Below, piece by piece: positions 27,225 to 35,758 of a DNA stretch of 64,000 nucleotides. The translations under genes were made by a program, and so were the position numbers. This DNA is from Lacunisphaera limnophila (GTDB taxonomy: Bacteria > Verrucomicrobiota > Verrucomicrobiia > Opitutales > Opitutaceae). Each line of letters begins with the position of its first letter. Position 1 is the stretch's first letter. Where the stretch lies: NCBI RefSeq assembly GCF_001746835.1, contig NZ_CP016094.1:3735501-3799500 (forward strand). The letters run 5' to 3'. Under the pieces are notes generated by a model that did not search any database, was not told the origin of the DNA, and was given only the letters and a program-made list of their open reading frames with translations.

Positions 27225-29428
27225 TTAAAGGTTCGGGTCAGGCACAGGACAATCCGAAGCGGCAGTTCTTCACCTACGATGAGATTGTCCGCATAGGGGT
27301 CCCCATTGTGAACCCAGTTCTTTTGATCCGTAAGATTCATGACGCCCAGCTGCATCGAGAAGTTGGGACGCGAGTAGGTAACCGTCGCGTCGATGCAATA
27401 CTGCGCAGGAATATGCATGGTCCCAGCAAGATTAGCATTTTGTCGGTCCTGCGATCGCACCATGACCTGCGTCTTCCAATTCGTGTTCCAGGCATAACCC
27501 AGGGTGACATTGGCATACAGGCGGGATAACCCCGGGATCCGGTAGTTGCCGGGACCAGCCACGGTTGGGGAGCCGACACCTTCATACTCAAATGGCCAAG
27601 AGTCTCGGTAGTTGCCCTCCATATAGGTAAGATTTGCAGATGCATACCAAGGCTTGGCCGACACAACATACTCTGCCTCCATGCCCCGGACAGCGATGTC
27701 ACTGGGGGTGTTCGTGTAGAAATTGTTTTGCTGGCGATTTTGCCAGAAGCCGACGAGGGAAAGCTGACGATTCTTGACGGAATTGCGCAGGCCCACCTCC
27801 CAAAGATCGCTCTTGCTGTGAAAATTGGCAGATGCGATGCGAAAGTCGTTGTAAGGATCCTGCGTTATCGCTCCCCCGCTTACACTGGCGTTGACCGCGG
27901 ACGTTCGGTTATAGGTCGCATATGCGGTCCAGTATGGCCGCGGGGTCCAGAGGAAGCTTGCATTGTAGCTGGCAGCGCCAAATTGCCCATGCGCACGCAC
28001 GAGACCTGCGAGCGGATCGTGCGCTTCGACTGCATAGTAATCGCCACGGGCGCCATACAGCAACTGGAAGCTCCCCCAGCGACGCTTCTGCTGAGCGAAG
28101 GCGGCGCCATTGCCGAGTGTCGATTCGCTAGTCTCCGGCACGAAATCCGTCGGCCCGAAAAACAAACGCCCGTCCGGCCCAGGTGTACCTAGAACGATGG
28201 CGTCGGGAAATGCTTCGGCGGCATTGTAGTGATGGGTTCCATCGAGGATATCGAAGGCATTGAAGAAAATATTGGAATAGTTGGTGAAGGCGCGGCGCCA
28301 TTCATAGCGTTCCGTGACACCCATCAGCGTGGTTACCCCGTCGCTCTCCTTGCTCCACTCTGTGCGATTTTCTAAAGTCGTTTGCTGTGCGTATTCTGAA
28401 TATTCCCACTGATTGTAGCGCTTGCGATTAACCACCTCAAGGAAAGTGTTGTTTTTCAATTCAGCATCAGCCAGGTGCACAGCAAGAAGGCTCTGGGCGA
28501 AATAGATGTTAGCGTTGCTGAGATCCCCGCGAGACATAATCGTGTTGCTGCGCTCCCAATCCACCAATGGACCTGATGGAACCTCGGTGAAATCGCGGGG
28601 ATCGGTTACTGTGCCACGCAGGTAGCGATGGTTGCTCAGGAGATCCTTCGTGACGCGGTTTACGCCGACAGTTTCCGGTGCCGCTTGCCATTGATGCTGC
28701 AATACAAGGCTCCAGTGGCCGGTCGGAAGCAGTTTCGTGAAGACCGCATAGAGGTCGGTGGAATCGTCCCTGCCTCCATTTCGGTGGTACCAAGTCTCAT
28801 CTTTCTGCGCCTCAAAGGAGACGCGAATTGCTGAAGTCGGAGAGAGCGGCCGGTTTTCATCCCATTGCACGCGTCCCATGGACCAGGAATGAGTGGTTGG
28901 AGACCAGGCACCCAATTCCAGCGAAATTCTTGAGAATTGACCGGAGAACGAGGGCATTTTCGTCAGAAAATTCAAATACCCACCGCTATAGAATCCGGGC
29001 CCCACCACCACCGGGGCCGGCCCACGTACGACGACTAAGTCCTCCATCGCGTTAAAGGATGGCTTAAAGCCGAAAGCATTCGCGGTTCGTCGCTGATCGT
29101 TCGTGAGGATCTCGGTGAGATCGCCACGTATATTGGGGGTCGCTGCGTGGCCAAAACTGGATGGCATTTGCACGTTCGGAGCCAAAGTGAGCAGCCGATC
29201 GAAGGTACGGATACCTCCATCCGCCAACAATTCATTTGGCAGAAAGGTGACCGACCGTGGAGTGTCCAAGAGTCCTAAGCCCGACCCAAACACATGTGAG
29301 TCCGATACCTCTCCGGCGACTGCCCCGAGCGATTGCCCGTAGACATCGTAGCGGGGAAGTTCAATCCGCTCCTGTGCGAAAACGGGAATGAAGGACGCCG
29401 CGATCAGGGCGAATAGGTGGTATTTCAT
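27221..29428 (-). CDS. TonB-dependent outer membrane receptor, probably for nicotinamide riboside or a related NAD precursor
   Basis: From the ATG at 29428 the product has 735 residues: signal peptide (MKYHLFALIAASFIPVFA), a TonB-box-like ELPRYDVYGQ, a plug domain (TPRSVTFLPNELL, NIRGDLTEIL, EDLVVVRGPAPVVVGPG) and a long beta-barrel ending in an aromatic Phe-Lys (CLTRTFK). The substrate is inferred from the operon: it lies between nadR and pnuC, overlapping both. The start is inside the 3' end of nadR (68 bp overlap), consistent with coupling. Confidence 0.85.
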   Translation of the reverse strand: MKYHLFALIAASFIPVFAQERIELPRYDVYGQSLGAVAGEVSDSHVFGSGLGLLDTPRSVTFLPNELLADGGIRTFDRLLTLAPNVQMPSSFGHAATPNIRGDLTEILTNDQRRTANAFGFKPSFNAMEDLVVVRGPAPVVVGPGFYSGGYLNFLTKMPSFSGQFSRISLELGAWSPTTHSWSMGRVQWDENRPLSPTSAIRVSFEAQKDETWYHRNGGRDDSTDLYAVFTKLLPTGHWSLVLQHQWQAAPETVGVNRVTKDLLSNHRYLRGTVTDPRDFTEVPSGPLVDWERSNTIMSRGDLSNANIYFAQSLLAVHLADAELKNNTFLEVVNRKRYNQWEYSEYAQQTTLENRTEWSKESDGVTTLMGVTERYEWRRAFTNYSNIFFNAFDILDGTHHYNAAEAFPDAIVLGTPGPDGRLFFGPTDFVPETSESTLGNGAAFAQQKRRWGSFQLLYGARGDYYAVEAHDPLAGLVRAHGQFGAASYNASFLWTPRPYWTAYATYNRTSAVNASVSGGAITQDPYNDFRIASANFHSKSDLWEVGLRNSVKNRQLSLVGFWQNRQQNNFYTNTPSDIAVRGMEAEYVVSAKPWYASANLTYMEGNYRDSWPFEYEGVGSPTVAGPGNYRIPGLSRLYANVTLGYAWNTNWKTQVMVRSQDRQNANLAGTMHIPAQYCIDATVTYSRPNFSMQLGVMNLTDQKNWVHNGDPYADNLIVGEELPLRIVLCLTRTFK

Positions 29429-30416
29429 GAAAATTGGTACGAATGATCTCCTGCCGGTGCGCCAAATCGCCGGCCAGTGTGATATAGTGAATATCTCGCT
29501 CCTGCAGTGTGCTTCGGTACCACGCTTCCTGCTTTCGCCGAAAGCTCTCATCTTGGCGGGTCCCGTCCTGGACCATCGGAAAGTCTGCGAGGCAAAGAAA
29601 CGTCAGGTCATAGCGACGATGGCTAAGCTCCACTAGCCGCGGATCCGCATGGCCAAACATAGCTTCGCTGTAAAATAGAGTAGTCAAGGGAGAGGTATCG
29701 CAAAAACGCCAAGGATGGGGCGCTTGTTCCTCGTCGGCGACCTGCTTCGTGGCGATCGCCAGCATATCCGCTAAGTCGAGCGTGCCTCTCTTTTGTTCCC
29801 AGAGTGCGCGCCCATATTCCGGGATCGCCACGCCGCCCAGCTCCCGCGCCGCCCATTCCGATAGGATAGTCTTGCCGGTGGATTCTGCTCCCAGGAACAC
29901 CACCCTGCGCTCCGTCGTCACTGCCACGAATGGATGCAGCAACTCGGGTGACCAGCGGCTTCTTAATTGCCGGCCCGAGACCGGCATCCGATCCCTTGGC
30001 AAGTTAACGAGACGATGGAAAACCGTTTCCTCCTGCCGGAGCATCCTGTTGAGCGTTGAGACAAGGGGCTCACCGTACAGCTCGCTTGTATGCACCGAAT
30101 GCAGCGGCAGCCTGATTAGTCGATCCCAGAGACGAGCAACGAACTGCTGGTGCACGTCGTCCGCGGCGTTGTTCAGTGGCAGTTCGAGTTCGGGGCAAAG
30201 TTTCAGTAGATTCTGCGGAGTGAAGATAATAGTCTTCGCCGTTGGATATAGACTGCGCAGCCAATGCTCGCGCAGCGCAGGGTGAAATTCTGGAAATTCC
30301 GGCTGTGACCAACTCCAGATATGAAGTTCTTCTGTCTCAGCGAGCGCCGTCTCGATCAGCAGTTGATGACCCTTGTGCAGGGGACAGAATTTGCCGATGA
30401 CGAGACCGCGTTTCAT
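29361..30416 (-). CDS. nadR: NadR-like NMN adenylyltransferase / ribosylnicotinamide kinase
   Basis: The 351-residue protein has an N-terminal nucleotidyltransferase (KFCPLHKGHQLLIETAL, the GxFxPxHxGH motif, residues 8-24) and a C-terminal kinase with Walker A FLGAESTGKTILSEWAA near residue 175 and DTSPLTTLFYSEAMFG later. It lacks the N-terminal DNA-binding domain of enterobacterial NadR. It should phosphorylate nicotinamide riboside and adenylylate the product to NAD. It is the first gene of the nadR-receptor-pnuC operon, downstream of nrtR. Confidence 0.9.
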   Translation of the reverse strand: MKRGLVIGKFCPLHKGHQLLIETALAETEELHIWSWSQPEFPEFHPALREHWLRSLYPTAKTIIFTPQNLLKLCPELELPLNNAADDVHQQFVARLWDRLIRLPLHSVHTSELYGEPLVSTLNRMLRQEETVFHRLVNLPRDRMPVSGRQLRSRWSPELLHPFVAVTTERRVVFLGAESTGKTILSEWAARELGGVAIPEYGRALWEQKRGTLDLADMLAIATKQVADEEQAPHPWRFCDTSPLTTLFYSEAMFGHADPRLVELSHRRYDLTFLCLADFPMVQDGTRQDESFRRKQEAWYRSTLQERDIHYITLAGDLAHRQEIIRTNFHEIPPIRPDRGVLHSRFRTGAD

Positions 30417-30502
30417 TGGGGGACGAGCTGCCTTAGCTGATTCGTGGGATGGCGGATAAGCGAATGCCAGTAGTGTTGAGGACGAGTGCGGGTGGAAGAA
30501 AG

Positions 30503-31192
30503 CTAGAGCTCGAAATTGAAACCGCGTTTTCTGAGCTGCTCGTAACGCTGGTGATTGAAGCGATAGTATTGGGCGGCCCGGTGGGCTACATCTTGCTGAT
30601 ACTCGTCAAGCGCTTCGAGGAGTTCCATGCCGAGGATCTTTTTGCGGAAATTCCGTTTATCCAGGTCTTGCTCTAGCACGGTTTCGTAGAGTCGCTGCAA
30701 TTCGCCCAAAGTGAATTTCTCTGGCAGCAACTCGAAGCCGATCGGCTCATACCGCACCTTCGCTTTGAGGCGCTTGAGCCCGATTTCCACAATCCGTTCG
30801 TGGTCAAACGCAAGTTCCGGCAACTCGGCAACGGGAAACCATGCAACCTCCGCAGCATCAGAATCAGCCCGCACACTGTGCTCGGCAAGTTTGACCAAAG
30901 CATAGTATGCAACGCTTATAACCCGTTCGCGCGGATCGCGTTTCGGATCCCCGAACGTGTAGAGCTGTTCGAGATAAAGTTCTCCAATGCCGGTCTCTTC
31001 CCGCAACTCGCGTCGCGCCGCCTCTTCGAGGCCCTCGTGGAGCGCCACGAATCCTCCCGGCAGGGCCCACGCCCCTTTGCAGGGCTCACTTTTTCTGCGA
31101 ACGAGCAAAAGCTTCAGGTCCGCCTCATCAAATCCGAACACGACGCCGTCGACCGTAACCGCGGGATGGGGGTGTTTATAGGTGAAGCTCAT
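30503..31192 (-). CDS. nrtR: NrtR-type Nudix transcriptional regulator of NAD metabolism
   Basis: The 229-residue protein has an N-terminal Nudix domain ([18 protein letters not shown], then [18 protein letters not shown] with REETGIG) and a C-terminal winged-helix domain ([31 protein letters not shown]), the NrtR layout. NrtR proteins repress NAD biosynthesis or salvage genes and respond to ADP-ribose. I chose the ATG at 31192, where the domain begins and behind which two matching palindromes lie. It is the first gene of the NAD-salvage block. Confidence 0.88.
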   Translation of the reverse strand: MSFTYKHPHPAVTVDGVVFGFDEADLKLLLVRRKSEPCKGAWALPGGFVALHEGLEEAARRELREETGIGELYLEQLYTFGDPKRDPRERVISVAYYALVKLAEHSVRADSDAAEVAWFPVAELPELAFDHERIVEIGLKRLKAKVRYEPIGFELLPEKFTLGELQRLYETVLEQDLDKRNFRKKILGMELLEALDEYQQDVAHRAAQYYRFNHQRYEQLRKRGFNFEL

Positions 31193-31212
31193 GGCGGTAA
31201 ACACGCACGATA

Positions 31213-31227
31213 GTGTTATGAGGACAC
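31213..31227. promoter_or_regulatory. Candidate NrtR operator 1
   Basis: GTGT-N7-ACAC palindrome, preceded by TA, 20 bp before the nrtR start. NrtR sites are known to be palindromes with a GT-N7-AC core, and this matches. A second copy with the same spacing lies 32 bp further upstream. Confidence 0.6.
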
Positions 31228-31244
31228 CAAGCGTCAAGCTGATA

Positions 31245-31259
31245 GTGTTCGTAGCACAC
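31245..31259. promoter_or_regulatory. Candidate NrtR operator 2
   Basis: GTGT-N7-ACAC with the same TAGTGTT left half as operator 1, offset by 32 bp (about three helical turns), upstream of nrtR. The pair suggests cooperative autoregulation. Confidence 0.6.
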
Positions 31260-31298
31260 GAAGCGCCCGCCTATCCAAATCTGCTGCCCATGGGATAA

Positions 31299-31505
31299 CT
31301 AACCGTACGCCAAATCGCTTCTATCAACGCTCAGTCGCCGCGGTGCAGAGAGGACCCTCCTGATACGATACTCGAGGCATTCCATCAAGTAGTGAGCTAT
31401 AACCCCGTTCTGACAGAATCCGAACAGGCTGCACTCGAAGGTGAGATGGGGGCGATCAAGGTCCCCGACTTAGCCAATCGGCTGCAATCAAAGCGCTTAG
31501 CGTAA
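31299..31505 (+). pseudogene. Possible gene remnant without a start codon
   Basis: A frame bounded by stops reads like protein over its last two thirds (DTILEAFHQVVSYNPVLTE, then EQAALEGEMGAIKVPDLANR, LQSKRLA), but it has no ATG and only an internal GTG. It may be the tail of a decayed gene at the junction between the NAD-salvage block and the next region. The rest of 31260-31531 shows nothing else. Confidence 0.3.
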
Positions 31506-31531
31506 AAGAGCGTGGATGAATTTTTGACTGC

Positions 31532-32773
31532 CTATCCTCCTGCCTTCCCAGTGCTTGAGGCAAAGCCGAGCGGTTTCCACTCCGTAATGAAGTGCTTCGA
31601 CACTACTTCGACGGCGGTAGCGAAAACGTCTGCCAGTTCCTTCTTATCTTTCGCGGCAATGGTCATGGCGGTGCGATGGATCTCCCGGATGTGCGCACCG
31701 GTGAGACCACGGTCATAGCAAAGCTTGTGGAGACGATGATCGATCGTCTTGGCGCCAAACCAACGGTCAACCATCACAGAGATTTCAGGGTTCGTCGGTT
31801 TATTGAATTCGTACTTTCGGTTAAACCGAACCGGGCGGTTTTTAATAGCAGCATCTAACAACTCCAAGTGATTGGTCGTGGCGATTACAACAATCGGATC
31901 TTCGCGCTCCGTGATCCCGTTCATAAATTGAAGAAAATCGGCAAAGTAGGATGGACGTCCATTAATGCGATCCTCCCCAAATGCGTCGATGTCCTCCAAA
32001 CCGATAATTGCAGGGGCCAAATACATTCGGATAACCCTGTCGACCTCATCAAAAGGAACGCAGCCGACGAGGTAGGCTGCGGAATAGCCCGCCGCTATAG
32101 CCTCATTAGCGGCCGCCGCGCAGACAAGGGATTTCCCGGTCCCAGGATCGCCATGACAGATGATCCCATTGTTTTGGCCTAGCTGGAGCTGAAGAACCGT
32201 ATTTTCCCAGAGTTCGTCACGGCGTGTGGTATTGGTCACGAAGTCCTTGAAAGTAGATTTAGGACGGGCGCAGATATTAATATCCAAAGAATTACCACGC
32301 ATGAGTATCTGGACTAGCTTACCACGGAGCGGATTGTTGTGGCGCAAGGCTTTGGTCAGAAGCTCGACAAGATCAGAGATGTCGTGGTTGCCACTCGAAA
32401 CAGTGATGGAAGTTGATCCCATACCATCAAGTACCTCGAATCGAATGATCCGATCATCGATGATCGCGACCACTACCCCCGTCTTGATGATTGGAGTCTT
32501 GATGCCGTGCTCATATTCGTAGTCGCTTCTCTCCTTAATTTGCAATTCGTCCCAATCAGCCGCTTTAGCCTGAAGGATTTTTTCGAACAGATATGAGGCC
32601 ATTCGCAGCTCATAATCACTGCGAAATGACCATGTGTGAGACTTGATCTGCTTCGGGGCTGCCTTAACCGCGGGCAAACCATGGGTTAGTAGGAAGCACA
32701 CATCCTCACGAAGCTGCTTAATTTCCGGCGTACCATAGGTGGTATTGAGTCTTTCTAGTTCGATTTCACTCAT
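31532..32773 (-). CDS. AAA ATPase 1 of the CAATTGT-box region
   Basis: From the ATG at 32773 the product has 413 residues. The N-terminal 190 are an unassigned alpha/beta domain; the C-terminal part is a classical AAA module with Walker A CHGDPGTGKS (about 207-216), Walker B IIGLEDIDAFGED, sensor 1 IVVIATTNHLELLD and a lid with TGAHIREIHRTAM. The partner or substrate is unknown. A palindromic box is centred 21.5 bp before the start and is shared with the divergent small gene. A second AAA protein of similar build lies at 39261-40523. Confidence 0.8.
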   Translation of the reverse strand: MSEIELERLNTTYGTPEIKQLREDVCFLLTHGLPAVKAAPKQIKSHTWSFRSDYELRMASYLFEKILQAKAADWDELQIKERSDYEYEHGIKTPIIKTGVVVAIIDDRIIRFEVLDGMGSTSITVSSGNHDISDLVELLTKALRHNNPLRGKLVQILMRGNSLDINICARPKSTFKDFVTNTTRRDELWENTVLQLQLGQNNGIICHGDPGTGKSLVCAAAANEAIAAGYSAAYLVGCVPFDEVDRVIRMYLAPAIIGLEDIDAFGEDRINGRPSYFADFLQFMNGITEREDPIVVIATTNHLELLDAAIKNRPVRFNRKYEFNKPTNPEISVMVDRWFGAKTIDHRLHKLCYDRGLTGAHIREIHRTAMTIAAKDKKELADVFATAVEVVSKHFITEWKPLGFASSTGKAGG

Positions 32774-32789
32774 GATACCCCAAGTTGAG

Positions 32790-32798
32790 AACAATTGT
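32790..32798. promoter_or_regulatory. CAATTGT box A (divergent)
   Basis: AACAATTGT in the 40 bp between the divergent starts at 32773 and 32814. The symmetric core is ACAATTGT, centred 21.5 and 19.5 bp from the two start codons. Confidence 0.65.
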
Positions 32799-32813
32799 CT
32801 GACGCAGTTAGAC

Positions 32814-33050
32814 ATGAGCAAAAACGCCAAGAATAAAGCCGAGCAGGAAACGAAAACCGATTGTGAAGCTCACCTTCAGGAAGCAAATCGGTGTATTCGT
32901 AAGGCGATCACCGATATTTCCAGCGTGGTCATCAGTGAATGCGACGGCGTACAAAACCTAACGCCCTCTCGTATTACTGATCTCAGGGCCGTGATGAATA
33001 CGTTGGTTGATATCCGCGACAAGCACTTTACCGACTGGCACAAACGCTAA
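32814..33050 (+). CDS. Small hypothetical protein
   Basis: From the ATG at 32814 the product is 78 residues, highly charged and mostly helical (KAEQETKTDCEAHLQEANRC, RITDLRAVMNTLVDIRDKHF). No family is recognised. It starts 15 bp after box A and is divergent from AAA ATPase 1; there is no Shine-Dalgarno sequence between the box and the ATG. Confidence 0.6.
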   Translation: MSKNAKNKAEQETKTDCEAHLQEANRCIRKAITDISSVVISECDGVQNLTPSRITDLRAVMNTLVDIRDKHFTDWHKR

Positions 33051-33088
33051 GCCTCGTGTCCGTCCGCTAAAACAGCGAAGGCTCCAGC

Positions 33089-34141
33089 CTACTGGTATAA
33101 ACTAGGTTTATCCTCGCCGAGCAGGTCCTTCATTTCGAGGTAACCCCGTCTGATCTGCCTTTCCTTGGCGCCCTGTTGGTAAAGTCGAATCAGACTCATG
33201 TTTCCCATGAGCTCTACCTCATTGCCATGGGTCAACAGCGCTCTCAGCACGGGAGCATCGAGCTTCATGTAGCCCTTACGAGAGGTTATGGTCGCCCGGT
33301 AACAGCCAGGTAACCACTCGCAGTAGCCCCTACTCTGATCGCATTTGTCAGCATACTTTGCCGTCTCCAGCGCTACGATGGCATCGTCATCCTTTGGAAA
33401 CACCGAAATCCTCCACTTCATAACTTGGTTAACAGCAGGCAATCGAATCGCCATCTTCTTGAACACAGCTTTAACGTCGTTGTCCCATTGTAGCAACCAA
33501 TACCGGGGTATCCTCAAGTAGCCATTCTTTGTGATTTTCCTCCGGTAAGTTCCCGATAGAAACGGTTCCTTAGGAGTGACTCTTCCTTCATGTAAACTAC
33601 GGATCATTGCGTCCCTGATGCGCGTATTGCTAGGGACTAATTCCTCGGATAATGGGAATAGGATCCGATTCGGCCAACTAAGCTCAACTTCTTCCCTAGC
33701 ACCGCGGATCTCGTCCCTGACGATCATCCACAGTCTGCCGAGGTGATTTTGACCCATACCATCGGGTCCATTTCCCCAAAAGGCATCGTGTTTGGACTCT
33801 TCGATCAAAACTGCATCTCCAGAGGCCAAAAGTAATTCAGCCACTTGAGCGTGTTGCCTAGCTTTCGCTCGAAGCGCCAGATGCATAACCGTAATTTTGA
33901 TACTCTCCCAGTCGGATCGATACTTATCAGGATGTTGGCGGCCAAGCTTTGCCGCATCCCAAGCAGTAGGCGCCTTCTTGATTAGGTCCTGGTAGAACAG
34001 TTGGCTAAACTTCTGGGCCTGGTAGTAGTGTTCAACACTTGTCCAAAGCACCTCGTCTATTGATACAGCAGTAGGTGCAAAATTGGGTAGCAGCCGATAC
34101 GGGCCACGCAGCTTGGAAAAAAGTATGCGGCTAGGCTCCAT
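33089..34141 (-). CDS. NADAR-family (YbiA/DUF1768) protein with an extra C-terminal domain
   Basis: Residues 1-150 are a NADAR domain: FSKLRGPYRLLPNFAPT, SVEHYYQAQKF (Glu 37), FWGNGPDGMGQNHLGRLWM and IVRDEIRG. NADAR enzymes remove ADP-ribose from guanine in DNA or act on ADP-ribosylated small molecules. Residues 150-350 are an addition. Two stretches there, KITKNGYLRIPRYWLLQW and ITSRKGYMKLDAPVLRALL, look like paired MraZ/AbrB-type beta-barrel repeats, which would give DNA binding; that is inference. The start lies 13 bp after the sigma-factor stop, so the two are co-transcribed from box B. Confidence 0.82.
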   Translation of the reverse strand: MEPSRILFSKLRGPYRLLPNFAPTAVSIDEVLWTSVEHYYQAQKFSQLFYQDLIKKAPTAWDAAKLGRQHPDKYRSDWESIKITVMHLALRAKARQHAQVAELLLASGDAVLIEESKHDAFWGNGPDGMGQNHLGRLWMIVRDEIRGAREEVELSWPNRILFPLSEELVPSNTRIRDAMIRSLHEGRVTPKEPFLSGTYRRKITKNGYLRIPRYWLLQWDNDVKAVFKKMAIRLPAVNQVMKWRISVFPKDDDAIVALETAKYADKCDQSRGYCEWLPGCYRATITSRKGYMKLDAPVLRALLTHGNEVELMGNMSLIRLYQQGAKERQIRRGYLEMKDLLGEDKPSLYQ

Positions 34142-34154
34142 GATGGCTGCAGCA

Positions 34155-34733
34155 CTACTTCGAGGTTTTAGGAAGACGCATGAAATCGGCGTAGATGTCC
34201 AGATGGGCGGCACTCAAGAACGCCTCTACCTTCGATTCAGTCAGGCCAAACGCAGAAGCAATTTTATCAATTTTAAGACCCTGCTCGTGGAGCATCTGCA
34301 TCATTTTCCTAGTGTTTTCTGGCATCCGGGGCAAATGATCGGCCAACAACTTGGGCCAATCATTGGATTCCAGCATTCGTTTTAGCTCTGCGTCTGCGTC
34401 GAAGGATTCACCTGGGGCAAACCAACCCGTTGGAAGCTTTTCATTTTCAGCTTCAAGACCGTTTCCCTTTCCCTTCTTTGGGCGTGCTGTTTGCTGACTA
34501 GCATGCCGGCGCACCTCATCGAAAATCGCACCCCGAATGCGAGTCTGGGCATAGGTCTTGAAAGCACTGTCCTCTAGTGCGCCTCGCTTGCGTACACAGG
34601 CTATTAAGGCACATACAGAATGATCGAACAACTCCTGCCGCTTAATATCCGGAGGCAGTTTGGGAATTACCTGATCGAGAATCTCGTTAATGAGATACAC
34701 GTGGCTCTGTATGATTGTTTGGTCATCGATCAT
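34155..34733 (-). CDS. FliA/WhiG-like sigma-70 family factor
   Basis: The 192-residue protein has region 2 of the FliA class, YLINEILDQVIPKLPPDI followed by TRIRGAIFDEVRRHAS, and a C-terminal region-4 helix-turn-helix (MPENTRKMMQMLHEQGLKID, IASAFGLTESKVEAFL). No flagellar or sporulation genes are nearby, so it is an orphan factor that could direct transcription of this gene set. The palindrome of box B lies 60 bp before its start. The downstream NADAR gene forms an operon with it. Confidence 0.8.
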   Translation of the reverse strand: MIDDQTIIQSHVYLINEILDQVIPKLPPDIKRQELFDHSVCALIACVRKRGALEDSAFKTYAQTRIRGAIFDEVRRHASQQTARPKKGKGNGLEAENEKLPTGWFAPGESFDADAELKRMLESNDWPKLLADHLPRMPENTRKMMQMLHEQGLKIDKIASAFGLTESKVEAFLSAAHLDIYADFMRLPKTSK

Positions 34734-34793
34734 AGCCTTACTGCTTTGAGCCTCTTGCTGGTTTCGAATTCAGACAGTATAGGGATTAGACGT

Positions 34794-34805
34794 AAACAAT
34801 TGTTT
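34794..34805. promoter_or_regulatory. CAATTGT box B (divergent)
   Basis: Perfect 12-base palindrome AAACAATTGTTT between the sigma-factor start (34733) and the phosphoribosyltransferase-like start (34883). It is further from the starts (66.5 and 83.5 bp from the centre) than the other boxes. Confidence 0.7.
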
Positions 34806-34882
34806 AGGATTTAGGCATCGGGGAAGCGGAACTGCCTCTTTCACAAAATCACCCACCCAAGCGGCTTTCACACACCACGACC

Positions 34883-35758
34883 ATGGATCTTTGGGTAAGA
34901 CATCGACAGGCTGTAAACCTAAACCTCGCTTGGGACCAACGCGTAAACGTCTCCAGTGAAACCGAATGGAGAGCTACTGTGACGCATCCGGATATCATTT
35001 CATCGATACTGTGGCCCAGCCCTCCCCTATTCCCTATCCAATACCGCCACGCAGGCCGGAGACATCCCCATGAGATCGATTATGTGAACGATCCGGTGCG
35101 CAACCAAGAGTTTCGTAATGCCTGTCAGCGCCTTGCCGTCTCAATCGATCAGGAGCTTGGTGGAATGCGTTGCCTGGTGTACGCGCCCTTGCGAGGGGCA
35201 CTACCTATCTGGCGGGTCGTCTCACAGTTTCTTAAGCATGCCAAGTGTGACGTCTACTATCCCGTAACCTCGAGCTTCATATCCTATCCGATCAGCTTCG
35301 AGGTACAGGGAACCAAAAAGCGTCCCATTTCAGGCCGTTACGCAAACGTTCTAGAGCTACAGAGGCTCAAACCATTTCTCGGCGGCTATGATGCAATGCT
35401 CTATATCGACGAGATTGTTTCTGGAAGTATGATGCAAGGACACATCAAGGAGATGCTCCTGCTCGAGATAAACCGCCTAGTTCCTATAGTTGCTGCCGGC
35501 ATCGCAGACCGGAACGGTCGTAAATCCATTGATCGACGTTCCCAGATCACTGCCAAAGTTACTGACGGGCTTCTGAGAGCATTCTTTTGGGAGGGTTGCC
35601 CGAGCCTGATAACCGAGGATCAGAAGTATCTGCTTGGTATTCATTATGCCGACTACACCACAGGACCGAATATCGTACCGTTTCTTAACGAGAAACTAGG
35701 CCCGTATCCGGAAAGAGAAGCTTTCGAGAAAGAGGTATTCATTCAGCCAGCCCCATGA
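34883..35758 (+). CDS. Phosphoribosyltransferase-like protein
   Basis: The 291-residue product has the two main type I PRTase marks: a pyrophosphate-loop-like APLRGALPIWRVV (about 101-113) and a PRPP-loop-like AMLYIDEIVSGSMMQGH (about 171-187), where Asp-Glu and Gly-Ser take the usual places. The base specificity cannot be read. Among ADP-ribose enzymes it could recycle nicotinamide or another base with PRPP, but this is inference. Its 3' end overlaps the convergent ADP-ribosylglycohydrolase gene by 16 bp. Confidence 0.65.
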   Translation: MDLWVRHRQAVNLNLAWDQRVNVSSETEWRATVTHPDIISSILWPSPPLFPIQYRHAGRRHPHEIDYVNDPVRNQEFRNACQRLAVSIDQELGGMRCLVYAPLRGALPIWRVVSQFLKHAKCDVYYPVTSSFISYPISFEVQGTKKRPISGRYANVLELQRLKPFLGGYDAMLYIDEIVSGSMMQGHIKEMLLLEINRLVPIVAAGIADRNGRKSIDRRSQITAKVTDGLLRAFFWEGCPSLITEDQKYLLGIHYADYTTGPNIVPFLNEKLGPYPEREAFEKEVFIQPAP

